The notes under the pieces are model-generated. The model saw only the letters and a list, made by a program, of their open reading frames with translations, did not search any database and was not told the DNA's origin. Positions 26,201-40,600 of a stretch of 64,000 nucleotides of DNA are shown here, one piece after another. Both the position numbers and the translations under genes were made by a program. The stretch's first letter is position 1. Each line of letters opens with the position of its first letter. The DNA comes from Paragonimus skrjabini miyazakii (lineage: Eukaryota; Platyhelminthes; Trematoda; Plagiorchiida; Troglotrematidae): positions 220,905 to 284,904 of the forward strand of contig JTDE01000160.1 in NCBI GenBank assembly GCA_014338405.1. Reading direction: 5' to 3'.

Positions 26201-28889
26201 CCTACGGATACCTTCACAAATATGCTAAAACAGAACAAGGATTGTGACAAAAAGACCGCACTTCTTAAAAAACACGTTAAGATAATGGCACAGAATTGAT
26301 TCAGTAAACCCTGAGAAGAATCGTAACCACATTCAGTATTGAGAAGATGCAAATTTGTATGGACCAGAGGAATAAACATTACATAACTCAGATATCAAAA
26401 AAGAACAGTTTGCTTATAAAACGTTATATCTGAGAGTGTTCTCCAGAAAATCACTAACAGTTTATGTCTAAAGCACATATTGTAAGGAAGTAAAGTTTTA
26501 AATTGAAGCAACCTAAAGAGTGAATGTCTTCTATGGACGGACAACTTTGTGCTGGCTGTGAGTTATGCACTCCGTGGAGGAAGTAACGTTTGGATTATGC
26601 AGCCGTCTGCTAGGCATGTTTTCATTTTTATGTCGCAATGAAAATATTCGCGCAAACCGTTCAGATTATATACGTGGGACGGATGCGTTCGTGAATGTAA
26701 AATTTTGATTCATTGTAAAGTGTACTACCGCAACCTGAATGTAAGAAGGTTTTCGCGGTGGTGTCTGCATATGTGTGGTTAATACGTGTCCGTTTGGCCT
26801 TCAGTCGACTCTCGCCCCATTAAGATCTCCTGAACGTACTAAAACTCTCCGAATAATTCCAACGGGATACCAACCTGATTTCACAACGTAGCCAAATCCT
26901 ATTTCAAGTCGCAACTTCCATTATTTCAGAGTGTTTGGTGAGCAGATCTTGTGACAAATAAACCTCCGAGGTTAGGTCATCTCACCAGTGCTGCCAGAAA
27001 TGGAAAGCACTATGAACAAGAAATTCCAAGTGGTTAAACCTAAATCTGCCTTGCATATTTTGCGATTCATTGAGTACTCGGAGCAGCGTTTCAGAGGTCC
27101 GTTAAACCGGCTATTTGCTCCATTGTATTGGTGTAGCTATTTACGAGTCCACCCTTGGCAGTAGACTATTTGCCTTTTTATAGAAGTCCCTGTTTCAAAG
27201 GAGACTAGGCTTTAAAGGCTTTGTGAAACGCACGGCGACACAAAATCTCCTTTATGCCCCCAGAAGATGGAGCCTAGACCTAAACACGGAGTTTACCGTT
27301 TTGGGTTTAGAGACCATGTGATGGAAAATCTCTTTCCATCAGAACAGTACTGCGCACACTCGTCAGGAACAGTCATCCTACAAAGCGAGACAACTATAAA
27401 ATAATGCAGGCGCGGATCATACTGCTTGCCGTGTACTTAAACAAGCTGCCTTCAGCACGTAAACATCAACTCCATGAACAGCAGGTTGGGATTAGTTATA
27501 TCAGTGGTTGAACTGAACGAAACGTTAACCGGAGTCTATTATAAAAACCCAATAGCAACATATACGCGTCGCATTTCTGAACATCCGAACTGTTTGTGAT
27601 CGACGTCGCACAACAGCAATCTAGGACTATCATATACAAATCAGCGTGTCTAGTGAGTACAACAAACGTACTGAAAGTGCGTTACCGCCTGACTCTAAGC
27701 AGAATGAAGCTTTAAGCTTATTACAGTCCTTTAGTACTGCAAGTAAGAAAGCTTTGTGTTATTTGGTCTTCTCGTTCCCACTCAACGTTCTAGTTGAAGG
27801 CCAACACAAAGGTGTAGAAATAATAACTTATGGCCGATTTCAAAACCCAAATTGTTCTGATGATATCACTTCAGTCTGTGGTAGCACAAACGCAGCGCAA
27901 AACATCTTCGATATACTGGTGATTTCTGTCATTCGCCTCCGACTACATTTTCACTTCTACTCCAAGACTATCAAGAACTTGTGCCCGGGATCATCAGTAC
28001 GGATGCCACATTGGATATGGTAAGAAGCTTTCTAAGTTTGGCAGTAATATCAGCCTTGATGGACTGTGTAACCAGCACTGTGGGCCTAAGAAGCAGCTGC
28101 AATTGCTCTTTCTAGTGAAAACTCATTGATAACAACGTATAACTCTACAGTATATACAGTCCTTCCATTTGCCTTTGGGACTTCATTGGTTTACGCGGAT
28201 GACTTTAAAAGCTATCTGTTTTAGAATGTCGGTGTCTTTACAGCTCTGTACGCGTTTTACAATACCGTAATACACCGGTCTAGGTTTCTGTAGTCAAGGT
28301 TAAGCAAGTTCCACTAAGTGACGAGTGAATGCACATTTGGTTCTTAAGTAATTGTTCTTTTGTTTCAAACGACATGGAACTTTGTATTATTTCCTCATCA
28401 GCAAATATTTTATTGTCCTATCTAAACGTCACATGCAATTAGCAGGATACACCTAGTTCATTTTCATTTGGAACAATCAAATTTAAAATAGCTGCAGTGT
28501 ACTGAATCAGCGAAAGTAACGGGTATCATACTAATAAGCTTAACCTGTTCTAATGATATGAACGCACACATACAACGGAAAGGTATTAGTTTCGTGGGAT
28601 GGAAATTATTTTTGGCTACCAGGGACTGGATAAATATTATCAGAATACTGCAGTGAAACAATGACAACACCTTGATCAGCAATAAAGACAACTGTAAGTT
28701 ATCATAAACCTAGCCGCTAAGACATAAAAAGAAAGGAAGGTAATTTGCACACTGTAGTTCATAAACTTAACCTGAAAGTATATGGTTTTTGTAGATGAGT
28801 GGATAAATCATCCTTCATCTATATTAGGGTACCTAAGTAAATCACTCAAATGGAAGTTTAAGCAATATTGCACATACTGTGTAACTCAC

Positions 28890-29220
28890 TGGCATGTCGG
28901 AGCCTTGGAACATAATTGTGTATTTATTGTTAAAATATCCTTCCCGTCCAAAACGAGTAGTTCGATATGTGATGGTGGTTCTGAAGAATGCCGCCGGATG
29001 TGCTTTCGTATAATGAAGTGTTCTCCATGTTCATCAGACTGAACAACCAAAATAGACTTGATTTCGCGTTTTGATGGCATCTGTACTAGTTTCTGCATCA
29101 CAGTCGATTGTGATATATCCAGACGAAAAGAGCTGTCGCCAGATTTTGTCCTATTTCGTGTATCATGTTGACGATGGTGACGGGTTTCAAGAACCAACAA
29201 TTTGTAAACTTCACCAACGT
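28890..29220 (-). CDS. Semaphorin-like gene, end of sema domain and start of PSI-like region (exon D)
   Basis: Fourth recognised exon. The acceptor is a weak tract ending ttattaag before 29220. The donor is CCA|GTGAGT, with the intron starting at 28889. Its first two bases (AC) complete the codon begun by the final G of the previous exon, giving GAC (Asp). The joined peptide reads YLGTDVGEVYKLLVLE, a close fit to the semaphorin 'FxGTDxGxVxKVxxL' strand. The 331 bases give 109 codons plus two bases. Downstream are REIKSILVVQSDE, resembling the family's 'EPIKxLxL' strand, and a final IELLVLDGKDILTINTQLC with a second Cys at APTC. This fits the last propeller strand running into a PSI (plexin-semaphorin-integrin) domain. 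A basic insert (HHRQHDTRNRTKSGD) lengthens the loop after the first strand. The next exon should carry the rest of PSI; it was not found. Confidence 0.85.
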
Positions 29221-32200
29221 CTTAATAAATGCAGGAGCGCGTAGGAAATTTTTTTGAAAAAAAAACAGCAAAGTAAGTTTAAAACAACTAAAAAATTCTC
29301 TTAAGATTTCGAACTATTGTTTTAATGCACTCAGCGTTACATTTCGGGTTGCTTTCAACAACCAATGCAGTAATACTTTATGTAGAAACTTCAGACTTGT
29401 AAATGTGGATATGCACTTCGTTGGACAAGTTTTAAGACGGGTATTAAGAACAAAGTGATGTTTTAGAGTATGGATATCAGCTTAGTGATTTCTACCATCT
29501 GTGAATTAGTAGCACAAATTGCGTTACAATTATATTCATGTAATATCCATTAATGTCTCTATTCCTGTTTATATAAAGTTTACATTGAAGCAGTCTTTTT
29601 TTATCTGTTAACCTTTTGATTTTGAACGCTAGATGATTGAAACCTTTGCTAGGGAAAACCTAAAACGGTTTGTGATCTAAAATCCTAACACTTAAGAAAT
29701 AAAACCTTGGTTACAATTCCAAGTATTGACATTGGGGTACCTAAAAAAAGTTTTAGTGGGGAAGCGATTAAAATTGTCTGTTACCTCTGGAGTTGTTAAA
29801 GTAAACCGGAAACGTTTTCACAAAAAGTAGCATGTAACGTGAACGATGCACTCAATGTAATAAAAACCAGAGTTGCAAATTTATGTAGAAAACACTGTTT
29901 GTTTAGCACTTGGCTTTGTTATTTTAACTTTAGGCGAGATAGTTATTCCCCCACATCTGTTATGTTGTTGTCACGCAATTACAGAAGTTTCAAGATGTGA
30001 GTAATAAATTTACGACCAACAAAGTTCTGTACAAAATAATGCGCACGCATGTAAAATGTGACAGTATACACGAAGTTAATTCTTGTGAACTGTGGTGTGA
30101 TGGCCATGGCAAGACTACAATACCGCACACTAGTTTACGGGTAACGTTGCCGACAATCACTGTAGAACAGTCGATTTATTCGGTAAACTGGTAATGCAGT
30201 TGCATGGTTTGGATATGTAAAGCCAGCCGAAACACCCGCAGTCTTCAATGAGACGAAAATTAAGGTCATAAAGCTATGAAGCCTATTTGTAAATCCCAAT
30301 GATTAAGAATAACATTATTTGAAAAATTAAAGCTGTTGACTTTTCTCCTTGATCGTGGTTGTGTCCATAGATGTACATGGCTTTTGTCCAGAGATTTACA
30401 GTGCTTTTTAAATCTACTTCAAGATCTGCAAAGTAATGTTTGATAAAAATGGCTTTTAATGTATGGGTTGTATAATTTTAAGTTTGCATCTATATTTACA
30501 TATGTGTATATTCATAACCAACCAAAGCCCTGACTTTTTACGGCTGGGTCTCATCTAAAAATAAAAGTGTATATCTAATTATTTTTCCTTCCATATGTCT
30601 TTACTAGTAAGTTGTATTACTCGTTCCATCTGTAGTGATGGTTGCAGATACCAAATATTCCACGCTGTTCCATTCGTGAACCAATAGGTAGAACAGCTAA
30701 CTTAATCGTTTTAATGTAAATACTACAATTATCGATAGTTTTGCAACCAAACCTCTGTCTAGCCTTGTAAACAGACATCAGCACGAAGTTTCGACTTTTG
30801 TGAAACCAAAGGTCTCTGTGTTTTATACCTGGATCACGCCCTAACTTCGGACTTTTATTTTGAATGGTCCGGTCTGATAATTTGTCGGACTTTACAGACT
30901 AGCTAAGACGAACTGCAAATGCCCGTCCCTGTTATCGATATTAACAGTTTCATTCTGGTTGCTGTACATGGGGTAATTGCATCACCACGACAATATTAAC
31001 AGCGCGTTTTGGTGACCCTTTCATTTGTAATGAATTTACTAATGACAAATTGGAAAGTCCGACTGATACAAACTGAACGGCACTCAAAGTATAACTCAGC
31101 AGTTCGAATGACCTACGAATTCAACTTGATGAAAAGTCCTGGTTACATGCTATTGACCGGATTTCACAAGACAATTGCGGTGCTCTCTGAAGGCGATCGG
31201 GCAATACGAGAATATCTCGTGAGTGAACAGAGTTTAGCTTATGTAGAAGATAACTCGGTCGTATCTAACGTGAGGGTATCGAGTCTGTTACTTTTCTTTG
31301 AGTGGCCGCACAGAAACTCAATGAGAATTTGACAGATATTATCACTTTTGAAAGATATTCACTCCACACAATATTAAACTTCTGTTCAGGTACCTGACCA
31401 AGATCACAGGTTATTTTTCAAATTTGACTGTGTGAAGCTAATCTGTTCAGTATTATTTAAACAGTTAAATGTGGTATAACTTACTACTAATTGTCCATTT
31501 TACAGGATTCCATCTAAACCATGCGATACCCAAACTACCTGCAAAATTGTGTTTTACTTAACATACTAACAAAAACTATAAATATTGAACTCGTTACGTA
31601 TTGACCATTTGTTTCTGTAAACCGATGCTTGTGTATATTGTTCACAGTCATTCAGTATTCGCCCAACAAATGAGTATGTATTAACAGTTACAGCACGTAC
31701 TCCTCTGTAGATCAACTCATATAACAACTGGTATATTTCATAAATCCGCTCGCATCACATCAAAGTCTTCAGCGTTTTGCGGTATATATTCAAATTTCAT
31801 GAAACCGTGACAGGCAGCCATACTTTACTGCGTCTGCTGTGCTTAACCACTGTTTAGCTTTATTCATCATCCCTGTAGTAGTTACGTGTGATTTGGCGGC
31901 CTTTGTTCCTCAAAAGCGTATAACGCAGACTTCACTTCACTGAGTGTTGGGGTCCCCAAATGCAAACTGAATATAACAGCACGTACCACAATTCACCAAC
32001 AGGTAGACAATCACAGACTGTGGCTTACGAACTATCCTTGGAACATGAGCAGTAATGTCATCTTTCGACCACCGATTTAGAATCCCTGAATGACAATACT
32101 GCTGAAATTTTGCGCGTATAAACGCCGCCTTGATCCATACAAGTGAAAATACCGGCTGAACCAATATATAGATCACATCTTTGCTAAAAACATCTCATAG

Positions 32201-35200
32201 CTCAGCACCTGGTTTTAACTAAGTAAACATCAGTCAGCACACTCCAGGGCATCCAACATGTCACCCGGTTTTCTCTGACACGCGATCCTTAAAATTCGGT
32301 GCTTTGGATGGCGCACCGGAGTAACCCAAGGGCGTAGCTTGTTACCAGTTAAACGCTGCAACTATCTAGAAGAGAATAGCGCACCCGCTTTGTTTATCGT
32401 TTCATTACTAAGCTGCAGAAACTGTTGCTAGTATCTTCCAGGTTGACCCGTTATGAAAATAGCAAGTACGTCCCTTAATCTAATCTGGAACTCTTCCGTA
32501 CGCTGGCCAGTTTTAACGTCAACGAGTGCCAATACTCACTATAATTTCTTTATTGAAAACTTCCTAGCACAACTGAAGGATGATTTAATAGCACTTCCAA
32601 AGCTTTAACAGAGACGTACACGAGATCATCTTATCAAGACCTTGGTGGTTTTCACTCACTTCGCTCCTCCCTGAAGTTCAGAAAATAAGGTAGCGTCACC
32701 CACAACCGTCAGTCCAGTTGGAGTCAAAATCGTGACCCGCAGGACACACTAGACCCTCAACCCAAAACACCAGTTTCTCTAAACAGGCAATTTTTTACAC
32801 CAAAAGTCACCCCAACAATTTTCCAGCTAATTTGCCGACCCAATATATACAAGCTTAATCGGACTCCTGTCTGTGAGAAATCGACTCTTTTAGCACTTGG
32901 GAAGCAATGATGTGGACTTTGACTCACCTGTTAACGTTTCTGGTTATCAGCAGAAGTAATCGCATATGCATGTGTGACTGAATAATCGATCTTTACTACG
33001 CGATATCTATCCAACAGAGCTCAGGTAGTCACCTAACAACCATCTTCCCATTAAATATTATTCATTGTTAAAAACAGGTTTCAAACCAATTTCTGAACCC
33101 TTCAAAGCTTATATATTGGAGCGATACGATATCTATCCTGCATATTGCCCAGGAAAAGCTTCTTACCCTATGACAGCCCAAATTCAACAGTGTTAATAAA
33201 AGGCCAACTGTGGGTTAGATAAAAAACTTACCGCACCTATTTCGACATTCTCAAACATTCTTTTGAATACGGAAGACATGATTTTCCAGGCGCATTAATC
33301 TTGTGTGGACTGTGGAAGAAAACAATGTCAACGTTTCCACAAACTCACAATCTGACGTCCAAATCAGGTCTCGAAACCACCATTCTTGTATGACCATTAG
33401 TGATGCACAGAAAAGACGCCCAAAACAAATTGAATAGGAATATATACGACTTCCAGGAAACAAAGCAGTGGTCAACACACTTCCCTCATTAAAGCGTAGC
33501 CGGAGTCCTAATCCCAGCCGAGTCATAGATAAGCACCACTGACGAGCTCTAATTAAAGAGAAGCTCGAATCTAGTGCTTCTTTTTGAAAGGGGCCGACTG
33601 GAAAGTCCGTGATAATGTAACAACTGCGATCAATTGTGGGAGATGTTCAAATTAGATGAGAACCAAAACCTCCTGACACTCATCAGCAAAGCAATATTTA
33701 GCAACATTCCCAAGTCAGCATGATTATTTCTCCGAAGTAGTTCAATGTATCTAATAACAGTGGTCTCATAAACCGATCAGAAAGGGGGTTCCTCAAAATG
33801 ATGTAGTAGATTTTGTGTTACGTTCCTTCAAATATTTTCCAAAACAGTCAGTTTCTATATAAGAGGTGCCTAACATGTATGATAAAATCAGGCGGTCGCA
33901 TTTTTCGTACGTCTGATAAGCTCAAACATTTAAGCACCATATATTTACGATATCGGAAAATGCGTCCCATTCATCTCACTGAACTGTTATTCAACTTAAT
34001 ATCTTGTATTAATTCTAGTTAGGCAAAAATGGACTGTATTCCAATGCACATCTAACTAGTATCTAACACTAACTAAAAAGTGGGTGTCGCATGCGTAGAC
34101 TGACGATTAGGGGATTAAATGAATAGTCAGCATAGCATGAAATATATTTCCCGTCGTCCTTCCACAAAATTTAACATCCACCAAGTTTGGAAAAAACACA
34201 TGCCGAATTTAGCGCCAAGTAGTTTTGGAGTAAAAATATGTTACCATTCATTTACTAACTTTTTCCAACTAGACCGTAAAAAAGTCAGCGGGTAGCTAAT
34301 TGAATAGCGTCAATCGTAAAAAAAAGTTGGCGTACGGTTGGTAACTACGCTGGTAGTATCCACAAGTACCACGCAAAGTAGACTGCAAGACCTCTGTGGT
34401 TGATTTAACAAACGTGATCAAAAAGAACATCAGCAGCTATTAGCACATTCCAAATCGTTTGATGTAGATAGAGTTTCAGTCTGTAGATTCTTCAGTAGAA
34501 ATATGAACAGTAGAAATGAGCTTGATGTGATCATAAAATAAGGATACACTTCGAAAGGCTAATGTTTGATTCTTTCCAAAAACCGTTTGCAGATAATCGG
34601 TGAATAATCACGATATAGCTGGGAGAATAAGTAATTAAAATGACTGTTTTGGTTGGCTAACAAACTCCCACTTTTCACAACGGGCATAATTTTGAGACTC
34701 ATAGATTTACATAACCTTAACTTAAGGTACTGTTTGTTACACAAGTCGTACACTAAAAATACCTGGCTCCGCAACATAAGAACACACCTGTCGGACTGCC
34801 TTATCACCAGTCAATCTTCAAACCCGACTGAGTATATATTGTGGTGCAAACGCTTACCATGATTACAAGGATGCCAAAATCGACGACTACTTTATAGAGC
34901 ATATGAGTGTTAACAGGTGAAAATCAAATTGGTAGCCCAACTCACCTTGATTCATAGGTGAGAAAACGTTGCATTTTAATACCGATGCCCAACTGAAGGA
35001 GTAGGCCTTAAAACATGTTTCCAGAATACTGTATATGGATATGGTCGTACTGATTTATTCTGATATGTTTCATGATATACTTCAATAACTCATTAAGAAT
35101 AGTCGGTGAATTTTAGGATCTATCATTTTTGTTTAGTGCAGATCAATACTAGTGTTCCTGCTCTATGACATAGAAGCAGTTGATATGCACTGGACTCAAT

Positions 35201-38200
35201 GTCACTCTACTGTTTCTGTTGTTGGTGTTACTCGTGTATTCTGTTTTCGAAGGTTACTTGTTGGAAGCTCACAAATTTCACGTTTGGACTTAGTTATCCG
35301 CCAAACTCAATATCTTACAGTATATAACAAACGGTTCACAAGATTGCTTGTCTAATCAGGATTTATGAAACAGTTCACAATGGAATTCACAAACGCCGTC
35401 AAACGGAGTTAAAATTGTATTATTGATAAGTAGTTCGCCAGATTTGATACTTCAAAAAATACCCAATTGCGAAAAATCTAGACTTTGGATAGATACAAAC
35501 CAACGACAGAAGCAACACGCCCATAAACGGTGGGTTTCCTTCCAGCTGAATAAGAAAGGGTGCTGGAAAAAGCCTGTTGTGACAGTCAGTTCATTGGTTC
35601 ATCTCGTAGATTTCATAAGCCACGGAGTGTTGGTGAGTTCAAAAGTGACTCTTTAAGCTCCATACGTGGGTTCGTGCGCCACGTGGACAATAGCTTATCT
35701 TACTTCAAATGAAGTGGAAGCTCAGATGTCCACATTTAGATCTCTTTTAACTAGTGAATGTTGTTCAACGAACTCAAAGTAAGCCGGGTGAGAACCGCTT
35801 ACTCAAGCACAACTGCCGTATTCTTTGCGTCCTTCAACATATCCAGACAAAAATATATATTAGGCAATGAATTAGGTTTCTTGTTAAGTTGCGTTCTTCG
35901 AAACTGCTGCAGCGCTGTTCCGACTATTTTAACCAGTGGTTTAAGAACCGTGTGATGTGTAGCTGGGATTATGATCTTCCTTTAGAGGTAATGAAACAGG
36001 GTTAATTTTTTTGGAGCTTCAAACGGAAAATCAATGACCTGTAAGTCTGGAGGTGAACTTTGAAAAAGTATGCAAAATAAACGGTTGGGAAGTAGTTTTC
36101 AAGCCCTCAAACATATTCTCAGGTTACTAACTGAAATAATTGTAGCTACACTTTTGCAGTGAAGGTGCATAATTTAGTCGCTATCTTATCGGTCGAGAGG
36201 TCGATGGCTTGACTGTTATTAAAAGAATGCTAGAGGCATTCGATCTAATTGCATCGAACAAATTGCGATGATAAGCTAACGGTGATTTATTTCAGAACTT
36301 TGCGATGCATAATAATTGAAGTGCGTCCTGTGGAGACCTAAACGTTCACGGTTTGTATTCGTTTAGGATTTGTTTTTCTGAAATTCCCTCTGTAGGAAGA
36401 AGATACGCCTCATGTAGTTGTCAGATGTCTGTCATCTAGATGCAACTGATCCATGAAAAACAGACTGCAGACTGTAAATAATACTTTACAGGAAAGCCGG
36501 AGATGTTCCATTGCGTCATCCGTGTGTCACATTATCACGTGACGCATGGACTATTTCAAGCATCTTATGGTATATCGTACGGTGTACATATTGACTGATA
36601 CCGCATTTATAACTGCCCACCATTACGTTTATCGTTGTTCATTTTATTTCATTTTCAGAATTCACATAATGTTAGATCCACGCTGATGATATTTGCTGAC
36701 GGTATGAAAGTATAGCACACACCGGCCAGTATTTCAAAGTGAGACGCTGAATTAAACGCTATAACTTATGTTCTGCAAAGCTACTGATAACGAAACGCCT
36801 CTCATGGCTCAGTCTGAGTAACATCTAGTGCACTGCTGAAAGTTGAAATCTGGTTACCCTTGCAAGTGACAGGGGTGGAGTCGTTAAATGCAGTTGGTCT
36901 CTGAACCATGCGTTAGAGATTAAGAACAAAAATGTTACCCTATATATTACCTGAACTGCTTAAACGTCCCCACACCATACGCTTGCTAACTATGTTTCAG
37001 CACTAACTTACTTCCTAGTACTGAGTTAAGGCAGTGGCTGCTGTTCACACATCTTGAAGTAGGACAAAGAACTGGAGCATTCCAGTCAATTTTGCTTACT
37101 GACAAACAGTTGGGTCCGGTATAACACGTAGAGATAGCTATATCGTAAAACCGGTCACGTACCTCTGCGCAGGGTTCGTAACTTTAAGAAAGATCACAAT
37201 CTCAATAACACTTGCCGAACGTGCAGCGCCGAATGAATGGACTGAATTGCTAACAATGCCGAGATGTAGTCTGGATGCACCAAGTCTAAAACATCCTCAG
37301 AGTCCATACTGCTCTTGTTACAGCGTCATCCTTTTCTGATGTAAAACACAAGTTTAATGCATACGTTTTGGAAAGTACCCCGAGTCATCAAGACACTCAG
37401 CTATTAGAAGCGTCGCTTTAGAATGAGATTGCTCTCCACAATTCAGGTTCATCTTAAGCCCGTTGTCTTTTTTACTAATATTGAAGTATAACCTAAGCAA
37501 GCTTCATAGTATTTAGCGAAGCTTGATTTCCACAATCTTCTGTTCCGTTATTTCTCCCTGACATTTCACTTCTGTGTATTTCCAAAGTAGTTGAATTTCA
37601 GATGCGAGCAAATAATACCACTGTACCCTCCACAAAGTTGGATATTCAAACTGTTCAGCATACGAGGATATGTGTGCAGAAATTACCACTTCTCTCTAAA
37701 AATTCGGCCTTTTTAAGACCCCTGTGAGTCAATTAAACAAATGAGTAAAACCTGTACAGTATTTACTCCGTCTAAAACTATTAGTCTTTTCTAGAAAAAC
37801 TAGCTGAGGACCAACTAGCTTTCCCATTACATCACATTTCCAACTTTCGTCATTAAGCCTGTTTGTGATGGAAAGATTCTGGTTTTCAAAGAACCCAACA
37901 ATCAGTTCGTTTATGCGTGGCAATCACATCTACTTAATTTTAAGCACAAAACATTCTCAGGTTTCATTTGGTCATCGTTCAAAACTGCTTTAAAATAATT
38001 TGCGGATTTTCCAAAATACTGAAGTGGTTTTATGCAAATCAGCATTTTACTCGACGCACAAACTGCAATCCAGAAACTAGTAAAAATAAGATTTTAATTG
38101 CACCAGCGAAAAACTGCCTAAAAGCTGATTAAATGCACAGAAATATCTGCGTAATTCTTTGTTTTTAGCCTGTCAACTGCGTGCCTATTCTGAACGGTAA

Positions 38201-40359
38201 GCGTGAGAAACACGATTTTCACCCAAATTAGACGGTATTTTCTAAAGTGAATGTACGCACATATGTTCCACCATTAATTCCGAACTCTCGTGAAATTTGA
38301 CGAAGCTATACAAAAAATTCGTTAAGGATAAACTAAGAATGGCGAACGTCTATATATAATTTGCGGGTTTTATTGTGCGGTTAGTATACGACGCTCCAAT
38401 TTACTGTTTCATGTGTGCGTTATGGATTATGTGTATTTATCACAAAACGACCAGTAGAAGTTGGGACAATATTACGGAAATCAGACAGCTTGTTTAATGA
38501 GACTTTCCTCCAACAGCATATTCTGCCGATTCATAGGCATCTTGAGTGACGTAATTCCACACGACTGTTTCCATGGGGTTACGTTCCAATTTAGTATAAT
38601 TCTTGAAGTTCTTGATTGATACTTACTAAAAACAACGTTTTGTTACGACTATCCTAGCTGCCAAACCAAGTTTTAACTTCCGTTGACCGATGTTGCTCAA
38701 CTGTCTAAACCACTGACCCCTAAAAGAAACTTGCCGTTTCATGTCAATAAGTGTGAAATTATGTCCATTTGTCATCAGAATTGTACTCACTATAACCCTG
38801 ACGACACAAAGCTGTTTGTGTCTATATACAAACGAGACCATGGACTGCAGCGGAAGATAGCTTGAGTCTGTCTATAAATTGTGCTGCTATGACCAAATGA
38901 GCGCAAATAACCCTGAACCTCCTGGGTAGAGTTTGCGAAACCTACTCCTCTGAAGTGTTCCCCTCCATTCTCACCTCAATAATCCGCGCACACACGGAAA
39001 CGGACATACACGTTTGTCGTCCTTACCTCGAAAAACATTTGGCTCAGGCAAAAAACCCGGCGGGAAAGACCCGTGAAATTAGGTCAATTCTCAGCGAATT
39101 ACAGACACTTCAATGAAGACCCAATTCTTACCTATACAGTACTTCACACTCCGGATCATCCACTGACACCTCTCTTGCCATTAAATAACGATGAATGGTT
39201 AAAAGGTCAATTTGTTAGAGTAAGTAACGGAATAATCGGATTACTCGGCAGACAGAATTGCTTTGCATTTATGATCTGTTCACAGTGAAACACACTATGG
39301 CCACCGCTTAATCGACAGAGGGTTTTAAAACATTTCTCGTTCACGGGTGTGAGGGACAGTCTGTACCACGTGCGTCAACCTAGTCCAGTCATCAACCGCA
39401 CGTGTTTGGCAGAATATTGGTTCACTGTGTTTCGGTGTTCGTAGCTGAAGTGTTCGCAGTCAGCAGCGTCACTGAATTTACATTTTACCTGATTCATATA
39501 ACTTTTCTTATATCCATAAACCGTCCAACACAATCTTCGCTGGCAAACACAAAGAAAGAAACGCAAAAGCAGGAAACATTTCCCCCCAATAACAGCTTAT
39601 GAACCCAGGAACGTACGTTCTGGACTCAGAAGTCCAGAAAATTTATATTTGTACAATTTCACATAGTAGCGTCGACTTATATTCAAGGTTTTCCAAACGT
39701 GACAGTGTGAGTTGAAGCCTTGGGAAGCGGTATTTGTTACACATAATGAATGTTTCAGACATTCAACAGAGTTTCAAAAAAAATTTGCATCAGTAGTGAT
39801 GAACTCGGAGATCGCTGATTACCTTGTTTCAATGAGTTCAGGCAGGAATGAATACTAATAAACGAAGTTGTTTAATGTACTTTAAATTATACAAAGTTAG
39901 GTTTTACATACCCTTTACAAATGTGAGCACCATTGAAGCAATGCATTCAGCTTATCACCAAAATGGTAGGGAAAACGTGAACAGAATATAATAATTTTAA
40001 AAGACGGTAAGCTACTAGGTAAAACAAAAGATTTTCTTCATGTGATCGTGCGTGACTTACCTACTACACATATCTCATTGAATACGACGGATCAGCCCAA
40101 TATATACTGCGCCTCCTTAGATAAATTGTGAGTGGGGCCTAATTTCACGTTCATCGGCCTTAACTTCCAAACATTGACCCCATATACTCATGTTTGCGTT
40201 TCTTCAAGTTAATCAACATCGCAACAAGTTGTTTCCTCGCTATGTTTATCCGATTAGGACGAAGTAAAGTTAGGGAAAAACAACATAGTATAAACGTCCC
40301 TGTAAGCCTTAGCAGTCTAATCAGCAATGCAATCAGTCTCGAGTGAAACAGTGGCTCAC
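29221..40359 (-). other. Semaphorin intron, about 11.1 kb
   Basis: GT-AG intron between exons C and D that splits a codon after its first base. I see no secure gene inside it. The stretch from about 31.9 to 33.6 kb has a somewhat different base texture and contains an unrecognised minus-strand open frame at 33251-33526. It could be an old repeat, but no family is evident. Confidence 0.75.
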
Positions 40360-40600
40360 CTGTACCCAAGTAGAACACATTGACCACAAGAGATGATTTG
40401 GTGAATGAAGCCCACTCATCCCCATGTAACTGTCGGTCCCCGACTGACATTTCAATGTATCGTGGATCCTGTTGCATCACAGTCACACGCGAACTCAAGT
40501 GTATCAGACCGACTGCATGACCCGAGCGCGGATAGACCGGGTCGGCCAGCAACGGGGCTTCCAATGCTAGGCGTCGACTGGCACGTGGAGGGCTTGGACA
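40360..40600 (-). CDS. Semaphorin-like gene, internal sema-domain exon C
   Basis: Third recognised exon. The acceptor is ctgcag before 40600, preceded by a moderate pyrimidine tract. The donor is ACAG|GTGAGC, with the intron starting at 40359. The 241 bases give 80 codons plus one base. The exon begins with CPSPPRAS, then ALEAPLLADPVYP, which fits the 'HPLMDxAVxP' block of semaphorins. It ends with VFYLGTG, the start of the conserved 'FxGTDxGxVxKV' strand. The leading Cys aligns with the Cys of the family's PRPGxC motif, but the PRPG part is missing. An unusual stretch (QQDPRYIEMSVGDRQLHGDE) enlarges a propeller loop. The exon is visibly richer in G and C than the flanking intron. A short plus-strand open frame over the same bases (40405-40617) is a shadow. 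Confidence 0.86.

Larger units (their letters stand above)
13812..28889. other. Long interval without a secure gene; possible 3' part of the semaphorin locus
   Basis: This stretch lies downstream of exon D on the minus strand, so it should hold part of the semaphorin 3' introns unless the gene jumps further left. I looked for a PSI 'DPYCxW' block and for membrane-spanning exons on the minus strand and found none I could defend. Items inside are the hammerhead-like fold, the possible SINE, the assembly gap and the candidate plus-strand exon, each listed separately. Confidence 0.5.

Noticed and set aside
27646..28023. Plus-strand open frame of about 125 codons
   Set aside because: No recognisable motif, it starts at a non-ATG codon, and it has no splice or promoter context; length alone is compatible with chance in 64 kb.
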